This document shows positions 7,975 to 16,300 of a stretch of 21,655 bases of DNA, one piece after another. This DNA is from Thermoflexales bacterium. Its GTDB lineage: Bacteria > Chloroflexota > Anaerolineae > Fen-1058. Below the pieces are notes generated by a model. The model saw nothing but the letters and a program-made list of their open reading frames with translations. It did not search any database and was not told the DNA's origin. Position numbers and translations under genes: made by a program. Positions within the stretch are counted from its first letter, which is position 1. Each line of letters starts with the position of its first letter. The stretch is from positions 1-21,655 of the forward strand of contig JAFGFO010000252.1 in assembly GCA_016931085.1 (NCBI GenBank), in the 5' to 3' direction.

Positions 7975-8607
7975 TTAAGAAAAACGTAGCCGAGTACGGC
8001 AGACGTCCGCCGGCGCACCGGCCAGCCCTAACGCGTCCAACACCTCATCGGGACGGCCAGTGCCACCGCTTTGGCTGGCCAGCAGATGGGCCCACAACGT
8101 CACACGCCCGACGCTTGCCTCAAGCAAGCGCAAATCGAGGACCAGGGGGCGCAGGTCATACGACTTGCCACGCCGCTGGCGCGGCAGGCTGACCGCTTCG
8201 AGCAGGGCGCGCACCCGTTGGCCCAACGCCTCAAGCGGCTCGCTCGTTTCGACGCTCAACTGGTACTCGGCCGAGTGCAGCGCGGCCTGCAATGCCGGCG
8301 CATCGAGCGGCACAGGCACGATAGATATCACCTGCAAGCCATCCGGCAACTGCGGCGCAAGCGCTTGCAGGACCGCCTCAGGCGTGAGCGGCTGGCTCAA
8401 CACCACGTCCGCCATCTCGCCTGTGCTGGCACAGCCCACCGGCAAGGCCGAAGCGAACTGCAGCTTGGGTTGGGGGTGAAAGCCCTGCGAATACGCCACC
8501 GGCAGGCCGGCCCGGCGCAAGATGCGCTCCCAGGTCTTGGCCATGTCCAGGTGGCCAACGTAACGCAGCCCATGCTGCTTGGTAAAAACAACTCTTAAAC
8601 GGATCAT
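7975..8607 (-). CDS. DUF2344 / TIGR03936 radical SAM-associated protein
   Basis: This 210-residue protein has the family's N-terminal signature (RLRVVFTKQHGLRYVGHLD, then RAGLPVAYSQGFHPQPKL) and normal length. In many bacteria it is encoded next to, or fused with, TIGR03960 radical SAM proteins; its function is unknown, and the pairing suggests it helps bind the substrate. Here its ATG overlaps the TGA of the upstream partner as ATGA, so translation is likely coupled. The overlap sits at the edge of a heptamer array. The rne/rng and rplU genes that I recall as frequent neighbours elsewhere are not present. Confidence 0.9.
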   Translation of the reverse strand: MIRLRVVFTKQHGLRYVGHLDMAKTWERILRRAGLPVAYSQGFHPQPKLQFASALPVGCASTGEMADVVLSQPLTPEAVLQALAPQLPDGLQVISIVPVPLDAPALQAALHSAEYQLSVETSEPLEALGQRVRALLEAVSLPRQRRGKSYDLRPLVLDLRLLEASVGRVTLWAHLLASQSGGTGRPDEVLDALGLAGAPADVCRTRLRFS

Positions 8608-10532
8608 GTATGTTTTACGTCTTGCGTTTTACGTTTCACGTCCCCCGGCGGGCAGTACCACGTGTCTAGCCGCAGCTCGTCAAAGGTTGGAAGGATGCCA
8701 CAAGCCAGGCACTGTTCGCGGCAGTCAGGGCGCACCTCGCCCTGCTGGCTCATCACGTAATCCTTCAATAAATAAGCCTTGCGCACGCCGGTGTCAATGT
8801 GATCCCAGGGGAAGACCTCGTCCGACGCACGCTGTCGATAGGTGTAAAACGCCGGCTCAAGGGGCGGCACAGCCTCGGCAAAGGCTTGCTGCCAGGCCTC
8901 GAAGCGAAAGTGCTCGCTCCAGGCGTCGAACTGGGCGCCCAACTGCCAGGCGCGATAAATGACCTGGCCCAAGCGCCGGTCGCCGCGTGACAGGAATGCC
9001 TCTAAAAAAGTCTCTTCCGGCTCAACCCAGTTGAGCTTGATCCCCGGCCGGCGCAACTGCTGCTTGAGCAGCGCCAGCTTTTGACGGATGGCCTCGTCAG
9101 CGTCCAGGCTGACCCACTGAAACGGCGTGTGTGGCTTGGGGATGAAGGTGGCACAGCCAATATTGACTTGGGCAGCCCGGCCGTGGACCCGGCGTCCCTC
9201 AGCCAACACAGCCTGGCTCAACTCGACGATGGCTTGCACATCCTCCAAGGTCTCGTCAGGATGGCCAATCATAAAGTAAAGCTTGATCGTGCGCCAGCCA
9301 CGCTCAAAAACCTGGCGCACCGTGTCCAGCACCTGCTGGTCGGGGATAAACTTGTTAATGCGGCGGCGCTGAGCCTCAGTAGCCGCTTCAGGGGCAAAGG
9401 TCAAACCGGTGCGCCGTCTCCCCACACCCCCCTCCGGGCCAGGCGCGGCGTTGAGCGCGTCGGCCAAACCGACCGAGAAGGAATCTATACGCAAACTGGG
9501 CAGCGAAAGCGCCACGCTTTGCCCGGCATACTTGTGGCTGAGCTGTCCTACCAACTCAGCCACCTGGGAATAGTCGCTGGATGATAGCGACAGCAAGCCC
9601 ACCTCATCGTAGCCGGTCGCGTGCAGGAGCTCGTCTACCACCGCGACGACCTGTTCAACCGGACGCTCGCGCACCGGCCGGGTGACAAAGCCGGCGTGGC
9701 AGTAGCGGCAGCCGCGCGTGCAACCGCGCATGATCTCGACCGAAGCACGATTGTGAGTGATGTCGATAAAAGGCACCACCAGGCGTGTGGGGGGCGGCGG
9801 CAACTCGGATACGATACGTTTCGTGATGCGCTGCGGCAGGCCTGCCACAGTGGGAAACACGCGAGCCACAGTGCCGTCGTCCTTGTAATTCACGTCGTAA
9901 AAACGCGGTACGTATACGCCGGGAATGGAGGCCAGGGAATGGAGAATGGCAGATTTCAGATTGCGAATCGCGGATTGAGAATTGCGGATACGCAATACGC
10001 AATACGCAATATCCAAGATAACTTCCTCTCCCTCGCCGATGACAAAGGCGTCGATAAAATCGCTCATCGGCTCAGGGTTGTAGGTGGCGTGCCCGCCAGC
10101 AATGACGATCGGGTGAGAATCATCGCGCTCGGCAGCCAGCACCGGTATGCCACCCAGATCAAGCATGCTCAGGGCATTCGTGTACAATTGCTCGTAAGGC
10201 AAGCTAAAACCGACCAGGTCGAATTCAGCTAGCCCCCGCTTGTTTTCGAGCGAGTAAAGCGGCAAGCCGGCCTGCCGGAGTTGAGCCTGCATGTCAGGCC
10301 AAGGCGCATAAACGCGCTCGGCCAGCAGATCTGGCTGCCGGTTGAGAATGTCGTACAGCACGGCCAAGCCCAGATTGGACATGCCGATCTCGTACACATC
10401 GGGGAAGCACAAAGCCACGCGCAGAGAGGCCGCGTCCCAATCCTTGACGAGGCTGCCCCATTCACCGCCGGTGTAACGGCCGGGCTTTTCGACGCGCGGC
10501 AAAACACGCTCGAGCACTGATTGAATAGTCAT
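8604..10532 (-). CDS. TIGR03960 B12-binding domain radical SAM protein
   Basis: The product is 642 residues from ATG 10532; a TTG start at 10556 would cross the -10 box and is rejected. The N-terminal part (about 25-175) is the B12-binding-like domain (DVYEIGMSNLGLAVLYDIL, IGEGEEVI). The radical SAM core follows, with the [4Fe-4S] ligands C271, C275 and C278 in RGCTRGCRYCHAG and a glycine-rich region with an LTFAPEAATE block. Near the C-terminus a CREQCLACG cluster and a further Cys may hold a second metal site. The reaction is not known. Two oddities concern repeats: residues about 174-199 are encoded by a degenerate heptamer array where relatives normally go almost directly to the IPGVYVP motif, and the last residues (DVKRKTQDVKHT) are also heptamer-encoded. 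It is first in a two-gene operon with its own promoter. Confidence 0.9.
   Translation of the reverse strand: MTIQSVLERVLPRVEKPGRYTGGEWGSLVKDWDAASLRVALCFPDVYEIGMSNLGLAVLYDILNRQPDLLAERVYAPWPDMQAQLRQAGLPLYSLENKRGLAEFDLVGFSLPYEQLYTNALSMLDLGGIPVLAAERDDSHPIVIAGGHATYNPEPMSDFIDAFVIGEGEEVILDIAYCVLRIRNSQSAIRNLKSAILHSLASIPGVYVPRFYDVNYKDDGTVARVFPTVAGLPQRITKRIVSELPPPPTRLVVPFIDITHNRASVEIMRGCTRGCRYCHAGFVTRPVRERPVEQVVAVVDELLHATGYDEVGLLSLSSSDYSQVAELVGQLSHKYAGQSVALSLPSLRIDSFSVGLADALNAAPGPEGGVGRRRTGLTFAPEAATEAQRRRINKFIPDQQVLDTVRQVFERGWRTIKLYFMIGHPDETLEDVQAIVELSQAVLAEGRRVHGRAAQVNIGCATFIPKPHTPFQWVSLDADEAIRQKLALLKQQLRRPGIKLNWVEPEETFLEAFLSRGDRRLGQVIYRAWQLGAQFDAWSEHFRFEAWQQAFAEAVPPLEPAFYTYRQRASDEVFPWDHIDTGVRKAYLLKDYVMSQQGEVRPDCREQCLACGILPTFDELRLDTWYCPPGDVKRKTQDVKHT
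8608..8642 (-). repeat. ACGTAAA-type heptamer array at the radical SAM operon junction
   Basis: On the plus strand the five units are GTATGTT, TTACGTC, TTGCGTT, TTACGTT and TCACGTC. The array encodes the last 11-12 residues of the radical SAM protein and ends one base before the ATGA stop/start overlap with the DUF2344 gene. The arrangement suggests that repeat insertion or expansion rewrote the C-terminus and created the present junction. Confidence 0.8.
9923..10013 (-). repeat. In-frame heptamer array inside the radical SAM gene
   Basis: Read on the plus strand from 9923, thirteen consecutive 7-base units run to 10013, nearly all with AT at positions 3-4 (GAATGGA, AGATTGC, GAATCGC, GGATACG, CAATACG, CAATACG, CAATATC and so on). 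They encode the residues AYCVLRIRNSQSAIRNLKSA (about 176-195). The frame is kept, which needs a net length divisible by 3 (for example nine units, 63 bases). The tract falls between the B12-binding and radical SAM domains, a place likely to tolerate a linker. Confidence 0.75.
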
Positions 10533-10541
10533 AAGATGGTC

Positions 10542-10570
10542 ATTATAACATGCCAAACAGGGGTGAGCAA
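10542..10570 (-). promoter_or_regulatory. Promoter of the radical SAM operon
   Basis: TTGCTC (10570-10565) and TATAAT (10547-10542) on the minus strand have a 17-base spacer. Transcription would begin near 10535, about 3 bases before the ATG at 10532. No Shine-Dalgarno is present, so the message is probably close to leaderless. Confidence 0.7.
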
Positions 10571-10584
10571 GACTGATCCAATCT

Positions 10585-10613
10585 TTGAGTTTTTCCCCTT
10601 AATCGTTTATAAT
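10585..10613 (+). promoter_or_regulatory. Promoter of the secreted hydrolase gene
   Basis: TTGAGT (10585-10590), a 17-base spacer and TATAAT (10608-10613) form a clear sigma70-type promoter, divergent from the radical SAM promoter with only 14 bases between the two -35 boxes. The start is predicted near 10620, and a Shine-Dalgarno AGGAG (10638-10642) lies 7 bases before the ATG. Confidence 0.75.
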
Positions 10614-10649
10614 GTGTGTACAGACCCCAAGCAAAACAGGAGATAAGAT

Positions 10650-12314
10650 ATGTCAAGCTCAAGCCAGTTAAAGTCAAAGTTGGTTTTGGCCATCAGCCTC
10701 GCGATGCTGCTGGCGACAGCGGCCCCCAGCGTGTTGGCCCAACCTATAGACGAGCCGGCCGGCGCGACAAGCCCCTCCGCCGACTGCACGGACGGCGTGC
10801 AAGCCAGCGGCGCCAGGTATCGCATCTGCATGCCCTCTGCACCGATCGCCTGGAACGGCGAGTTGGTCGTGTACGCTCACGGCTACGTTGCCTATAACGA
10901 GCCGGTCGCCATACCCGAAAACCAGCTCGTCCTGGGCGGTATATCAGTCCCAGACATCGTCACCATGCTGGGTTACGCCTTTGCGACGACCAGCTACTAC
11001 ACCAACGGCCTGGCCGTGCAAGCCGGCATCGCCGACCTGGTCGACCTGGTCGACGTTTTCCAGGCCGCACACGGCGCTTCTGCCCGCACCTACCTGACCG
11101 GTGTGTCCGAGGGTGGCCTAATCACAGCCCTGGCCGTCGAGCAGTATCCAGACATATTCGATGGCGGCCTGGCCACATGTGGGCCAGTGGGCAGCTTCCG
11201 AGAACAAATCAACTATTTCGGCGATTTTCGGGTTGTGTTCGACTACTTTTTTCCGGGCCTGATGCCCGGCGAGGCGGTGACAATCCCTCAGGCGCTCATC
11301 GATGGCTGGAGCGCCTATTATACCTCTACCGTTGAACCTGCCATCATCGACCCGGCCAATGCCTATTCGCTCACCCAGGTGTTTAGCGTTACCCACGCCG
11401 CCTACGACCCGGCCAACCCCGCTACCATGATCACCTCAGCCGAAAGGCTGCTGTGGTACAATGTCTTTTCGACCAACGACGGCAAGCTCAAGCTGGGCGG
11501 ACAGCCTTTCGACAACACAGAACGCGTCTACAGCGGCTCGGCTGACGACACGGCGCTGAACGATCCGGCTTCGGGCGTCAAGCGCTTCAAGGCCGATCAG
11601 GCCACGCTGGAGGCCATGCAGGCTGGCTACCAGACCAGCGGGCGGCTCAATTCGCCCATGGTCACGCTTCACACCACGCTGGACGAGATCGTTCCCTACT
11701 TCCACGAGGATCTTTACCGAGAACTGGTTGTGGCCAACAATCGACAGCTATGGCACACCAACATCCCGGTCGAGCGCTACGGTCATTGCAATTTCACGCA
11801 AAGCGACGTGACAAGTGCCTTTACGACACTGGTTAACCAGGTGCGCACTCTCACGTCAGATCTAGCCACATCTCGCAAAAGCGTGATAGACAGCAGCGGC
11901 GATGGGGTAGCCCAGGCCAGCGAAGTGCTCACCTACACCATCACGATTACCAACAGCGGCACTGTTGGCGCCGGGATCATCTTGACCGACGAGCTGCCGG
12001 CTGGCCTGGACTATGCCGGCTACCTGGCGCACAACTTTCCCGGCACAGGCTTCACGGCTGTTTTTAGCGGCAACGTGCTGATGGCTCACACAGAGGGATA
12101 TCTCTATCCACCGGCTGGCGGCTCCCTATCCCTGTTCAACACCTTTAGCCTGACATTCACGGCGCGGGTGAGCGAGACACTGCCGGGCGGCACGCATATC
12201 GTCAACACGATCCAGCTCAGGGATCAGGACGCGCCGTACACCATTCCGCCAGCGTCCATCGGCGTCGAGAGGCAATACGGGATCTTTTTACCCGTCATTC
12301 TAAGAAACGCCTGA
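10650..12314 (+). CDS. Secreted alpha/beta hydrolase with DUF11 domain and LPVILRN tail
   Basis: This is a 554-residue protein with a Sec signal peptide (KSKLVLAISLAMLLATAAPSVLA, about residues 9-31). The hydrolase domain has an HG pair (H77-G78) in VVYAHGY, the nucleophile elbow G151-V-S153-E-G-G, and likely partners D345 (TLDEIVPY) and H379 (YGHCNF), so a complete Ser-Asp-His triad can be proposed. Residues about 409-540 form a DUF11-type Ig-like domain (EVLTYTITITNSGTVG). The end reads YGIFLPVILRNA, a short tail I recall at the C-termini of many exported Chloroflexota proteins, perhaps a surface-retention signal. The substrate is unknown; an esterase or peptidase acting outside the cell is most likely. 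The start is fixed by the promoter, AGGAG and signal peptide. It converges on the zinc-ribbon gene. Confidence 0.85.
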   Translation: MSSSSQLKSKLVLAISLAMLLATAAPSVLAQPIDEPAGATSPSADCTDGVQASGARYRICMPSAPIAWNGELVVYAHGYVAYNEPVAIPENQLVLGGISVPDIVTMLGYAFATTSYYTNGLAVQAGIADLVDLVDVFQAAHGASARTYLTGVSEGGLITALAVEQYPDIFDGGLATCGPVGSFREQINYFGDFRVVFDYFFPGLMPGEAVTIPQALIDGWSAYYTSTVEPAIIDPANAYSLTQVFSVTHAAYDPANPATMITSAERLLWYNVFSTNDGKLKLGGQPFDNTERVYSGSADDTALNDPASGVKRFKADQATLEAMQAGYQTSGRLNSPMVTLHTTLDEIVPYFHEDLYRELVVANNRQLWHTNIPVERYGHCNFTQSDVTSAFTTLVNQVRTLTSDLATSRKSVIDSSGDGVAQASEVLTYTITITNSGTVGAGIILTDELPAGLDYAGYLAHNFPGTGFTAVFSGNVLMAHTEGYLYPPAGGSLSLFNTFSLTFTARVSETLPGGTHIVNTIQLRDQDAPYTIPPASIGVERQYGIFLPVILRNA

Positions 12315-12338
12315 GAGATGCCCCGGCGGGGTATCTCT
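12314..12338. terminator. Hairpin shared by two convergent genes
   Basis: AGAGATGCCCC (12314-12324) pairs with GGGGTATCTCT (12328-12338) through a 3-base loop, with one G-T wobble. It overlaps the TGA of the hydrolase and the TAG of the zinc-ribbon gene. There is no T-tract on either side, so a bidirectional terminator or 3'-end stabiliser is inferred. Confidence 0.65.
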
Positions 12339-12867
12339 ACACGTCGGCGAGCAGCACGTCTTCCTCAGCCCGCTGGGCCTTGCGAGGCTCGGGAGAAGCG
12401 GGCGGCACCGGCGCGGCAGGTGCGGGCACGCTTTGACCTAACACCGGGCTGGTGCAATAAGGACATGCAGTCCATCGCAAGTTGAGCGGCTTGCCGCAGT
12501 GGGAGCAAGCGCGCTTGAGCTTGGTATGGCAGGTAGGGCAAATGATATAATCCGGGTGTACACTTCCGCTACAGCCGGGGCACTCTTCAGTTTCTTCGAT
12601 ACCCTGCAGGAGCGCCTCTTCCTCCAACGAGCGTTCGTATGCCTCGGCCAGCGTTTCACGTGGGCGCAGCATATAGTAAATTAACAACCCAGGCACATTA
12701 AAGATCGCCACGACCAACGCGGCCAATATCCAGGCGAAAATATCGCGCGTGCGGCTGCGAATGTCGCGAAAGGTCCAGATGATGAGACTCAACCACAAAG
12801 CCGCCACAAAGGCGCTCGTGAAGGCAATGACGATTAGGACGATATCGAGTAATCTTTCAGGTATCAC
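12337..12867 (-). CDS. Membrane-anchored double zinc-ribbon protein
   Basis: The product is 176 residues from GTG 12867, chosen because AGGAG (12878-12874) lies 6 bases before it; an in-frame extension to 12921 lacks such a site. Two membrane segments lie at about residues 5-32 (LLDIVLIVIAFTSAF...) and 43-67 (IFAWILAALVVAIFN...). A short acidic linker is followed by two CxxC-type zinc ribbons with eight cysteines: CPGC/CPTC and CSHC/CPYC. A Pro/Ala-rich tail ends the protein. This architecture is a common uncharacterised type in Chloroflexota; the ribbons would face the cytoplasm if the N-terminus is also inside (inference). It has its own promoter and leader of about 66 bases and converges on the secreted hydrolase. 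Confidence 0.82.
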   Translation of the reverse strand: MIPERLLDIVLIVIAFTSAFVAALWLSLIIWTFRDIRSRTRDIFAWILAALVVAIFNVPGLLIYYMLRPRETLAEAYERSLEEEALLQGIEETEECPGCSGSVHPDYIICPTCHTKLKRACSHCGKPLNLRWTACPYCTSPVLGQSVPAPAAPVPPASPEPRKAQRAEEDVLLADV

Positions 12868-12939
12868 GTTGTACTCCTGGTGGCAACCAGGCCAGCTCGT
12901 GCTGCCGGCCGCCAATGACACTGATAGCTATAAGCCTGC

Positions 12940-12968
12940 ATTATACCATCCGGTGCATTTTCGGGCAA
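12940..12968 (-). promoter_or_regulatory. Promoter of the zinc-ribbon gene
   Basis: TTGCCC (12968-12963), a 17-base spacer and TATAAT (12945-12940) are seen on the minus strand. Transcription would start near 12933. Confidence 0.65.
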
Positions 12969-13005
12969 GGCACACGCACACCTGGGCATTCGTAGCAGAT
13001 CGCTC

Positions 13006-13055
13006 AAGTGGGGCAAGCTCCCCGAAAGCTTAGCTTTCGGGGAGGTAAGTGGGGC
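13006..13055. repeat. Strong 12-bp hairpin flanked by 9-bp direct repeats
   Basis: CTCCCCGAAAGC (13018-13029), loop TTA, and GCTTTCGGGGAG (13033-13044) form a perfect stem. Identical copies of AAGTGGGGC lie on both sides (13006-13014 and 13047-13055). The hairpin resembles the end structures of IS200/IS605-type elements, and the flanking repeats resemble a target duplication, but there is no transposase gene. It could instead be a terminator without a T-tract. The remaining gap, 12969-13146, holds no gene that I can support. Confidence 0.7.
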
Positions 13056-13146
13056 GCCAGGCCGCAAAATGACGCCATTGTGGGGGATGTATGCCCGCAA
13101 TTGCCTTTCGCTTCGGATGCCCACACCTACTGGTACCAAAAGGCTA

Positions 13147-13175
13147 TTGACGGCTATGCCTCATTATGTTAAAAT
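13147..13175 (+). promoter_or_regulatory. Promoter of the giant stalk-protein gene
   Basis: TTGACG (13147-13152), 17 bases, then TAAAAT (13170-13175). The start of transcription is predicted near 13182, giving a leader of about 129 bases before the ATG at 13311. Confidence 0.7.
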
Positions 13176-13194
13176 GAACCTATCGCCAGCGTTC

Positions 13195-13246
13195 CAAACC
13201 ATGTGGAACTGTTTGGTTTGAAGATACGCCAAGATACCTCAAACCA
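13195..13246 (+). promoter_or_regulatory. Mutually exclusive hairpins in the stalk-gene leader
   Basis: TGGTTTG (13214-13220) can pair with CAAACCA upstream (13195-13201, 12-base loop) or, as TGGTTTGA (13214-13221), with TCAAACCA downstream (13239-13246, 17-base loop). The two structures cannot form together. The second loop also holds a direct repeat of AGATAC. It lies in the transcribed leader 65 bases before the ATG. This is the layout of a switch or protein-bound leader, but no known riboswitch class is recognised. Confidence 0.45.
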
Positions 13247-13310
13247 ATCATCCATAAAGTAGATTGTGAACGATCACCCTCATCTCAAAGCATCGTTCAA
13301 GGAGATCACT

Positions 13311-16300
13311 ATGAATAAGAAATCTATCGTACTAGCATGTGTGGGGCTGCTCGTCATCGTCGCCTTCATAGCCAGCGTGGCAGAAGGAAGCCGAGATTTA
13401 ACGCCCAACCTGTTTCTGTCCCCCTTCATGTCCCCCATCGACGGCACTGTCTTTGACGATGCTGATCTGGATGGGGTGCACGATACTGGTGAAGGCGGCC
13501 TAGCGGGCGTCACGATCCAGTTGCGCAAAGACAATCTCAATGTCATTGCCTCCACAAGCACCAACGCTACCGGCTACTATGTCTTTACCAATGTTGACCA
13601 GCCCAACGACAGCAGTGCAGTGACCGTGCACGAAATCGACCCGTTCGGCTATGGCAGCACGACACCCAACTCGGTGGCCATTCCCATAAGCGAAACCATC
13701 TACCCCCATACGGTGAATTTCGGCGACCACGGCATTGGCGAGATCGTAGGCGTCGTTTTTGACGACCTCAACGGCAACGGCATTAAGGAGGGGCTAGAGC
13801 CAGGGCTTAGCGGCGTGACCGTCTCGCTCTTACAAGGAGGATCGACGATCAGCTCAACCATTACCGGCAGCAATGGCCGCTATCAATTCTCTCACCTGTG
13901 GCTGGGCACGTACAGAGTCCGCTCCCAAAGGCCACTTCACTACCTCAATACAAACGCGGGTGAAATAGAGGTTATGCTGACTACGCCCGGCCAGACAGAA
14001 GAATGGGATTTCGGCTACCGGGGATATGGAAGCGTCCGGGGCGTGGTCTTTGACGACCGCAACAACAACCAGGTACAAGACACCGGCGAGCCAGGCATCG
14101 GCGGGGTGACGATCACCCTGCGATACCGGGCCGGCGCAACGATCAGCACGACCACGACGTCTATCACCGGCAGCTACGAATTCGTTCCGGTGTGGTTGGG
14201 CGATTACACACTCCACGAAACAGACCTGCCTAACTATACCAGCACGACGTTCAACGACGTCGACTTTACACTGAGCACTCCAGGCCAGGCAGAGACCATC
14301 AACTTTGGCGACCAGGCCCAGGCCAGGGTCCACGGGCGGGTCTTTAACGATCTCAATGCCAACGGCGTCCCAGACAGCGGCGAGCCAGGCATCGGCGGGG
14401 TGGAAATCCGCTTGATCGACAGCGGCGGCGGCAGCCGCATCCGCAACACTGGCCTCGACGGCTCCTACGAGTTCACTTCTCTTCCCTTAGGGAATTACAC
14501 CGTCGAGGAAAGCGATCCATCAGGCTTTAGCAGCACCACACCCAACGTTGTGCCTGTCTCGCTGACTCTACCCGGCCAAGACATAACGGTCAACTTTGGC
14601 GACCGGGGCTTGCCGGGCGAGGTGAGCGGCACGGTCTTTGACGACGTCAATGGAAATGGCACACAGGACATCGGCGAGCTTGGACTCGAGGGCGTCACCA
14701 TCACGCTCAAGATAGGCGGGACTGTGATCACCGCCACGCGCACGCTCAGCGACGGCAGCTTTTTGCTCGAGCCAGTCTGGCCTGGGGGCTACACGGTCGA
14801 AGAAACAGACCCGCCCGGCTACGCCAGCACCACGTCTAACGTGAGAAGTATCTCCCTGGCGCCAGAGGGAAAAGTCGTGGTCAATTTTGGCGACCGCGGC
14901 ATAGGCACCATCGGCGGCGTGGTTTTTAATGACCTCAACGGCGATGGCGTGCAAGGCATAGGCGAAGATGGCCTTGTCAGCGTCACTCTGCGCTTGCTGC
15001 AAAGCGGCCTCCCAATCAGCACGACGACCACGAATAGCTTTGGCAGTTATAGCTTCCCAGCACTTGCGGTGGGGGTCTATACCGTGCAGGAAGTCGACCC
15101 TCCCGGCTACGTCAGCACCACACCCAACGAGCTAGGCGTATCCATCCTGCCCGGCAGCAGCGGGCAGGCCGACTTTGGCGATCAGCAAGTAGGCACGATC
15201 AGTGGAATCGTGTACAACGACGTCAACGGCAACGGCACGTCGGACCCGGGTGAAAGTGGCATTGCCGGCGTCACCATCCAGTTGCGACAAAGCGACAGCA
15301 CGCTGAGCACGACGACTACCACCCTCACCGGCACCTACATCTTTACCGATGTCCAGGCCGGCCTCTACACCGTGCGTGAAACAGACCTAGTCGGCTACGT
15401 CAGCACAACTCCTAACGACGTCACTGTACCCGTCGCCGTCGGCGGCAGCGCCACAGCCAGCTTTGGCGACCAGGAACAAGGCAGCGTCAGCGGCGTGGCC
15501 TTTAACGACACCAACAGCAACGGCACGCAAGACGGGGGGGAGAGCGGCATCGCCGGCGTCACCATCCAGTTGCGGCAAGGCAGCAGCACGCTCGCCACGA
15601 CCAGCACAAACAGCAATGGCAATTACAGTTTCAGCGGAGTCACGCCAGGGAACTATAGCGTCCGGGCTGGGAGACCGGCCGGGTTCATCAACACCACGCC
15701 TGACGAGCTTGCCATTTTCATCGCGGCCGGCGGCAGCGCGCAAGCCTCCTTCGGTTACCAACAACAAGGCACAATCAGCGGGGTGGCCTTTAACGATAGC
15801 AATGGAAACGGGAGCCAAGATAGCGGCGAAGCCGGCATCGGCGGCGTGTTAGTGACCCTGAACACGGTCACCGGCACACTTGTCGCCACGATGACAACCG
15901 GCAGCGATGGCTCTTATCTGTTCAGCGGCATCACGCCCGGCAGTTACGAGATATTGGCAGGTGAGGTGCCAGGCTACGTACGAACGACGCCAGGTTCAGC
16001 CGGAGTTTCCGTGCTGCCTGGAGGAAGTGGAAGCGCCAGTTTCGGCTATCAGGAAATAGGCGCGATCGGGGGTGAAGTCTTTAATGACAGCAATGGCAGC
16101 GGCATCCGGGATAGTGGTGAAGGGGGATTTGGCGGGGTGACGATCACGTTGAGAACGGCCGGCGGCACGTTTGTCACCGAGACACTCAGCGTAGGCAACG
16201 GCTCTTACATCTTCCACGATGTTGCGCCAGGCAACTATGTGGTCTCGGCAGCCCCTATCGCCGGCTTTGTGCGCACCACACTTGAATCAGTAGCTGCCTC

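Noticed and set aside
7506..8192. 228-codon plus-strand frame across the gap between the L,D-transpeptidase and DUF2344 genes
   Set aside because: It overlaps two well-supported minus-strand genes and shows no family features.
12868..12921. N-terminal extension of the zinc-ribbon protein to 12921
   Set aside because: The extension spans the ribosome-binding site AGGAG that serves the GTG at 12867, and the extra residues look non-coding.
13006..13139. Remnant tnpB or guide-RNA gene next to the strong hairpin
   Set aside because: No translated frame resembles TnpB or TnpA; only the hairpin shape is suggestive.
13182..13310. Known riboswitch (for example cyclic di-GMP) in the stalk-gene leader
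   Set aside because: None of the conserved core sequences of known classes could be found; only the alternative pairing is supported.
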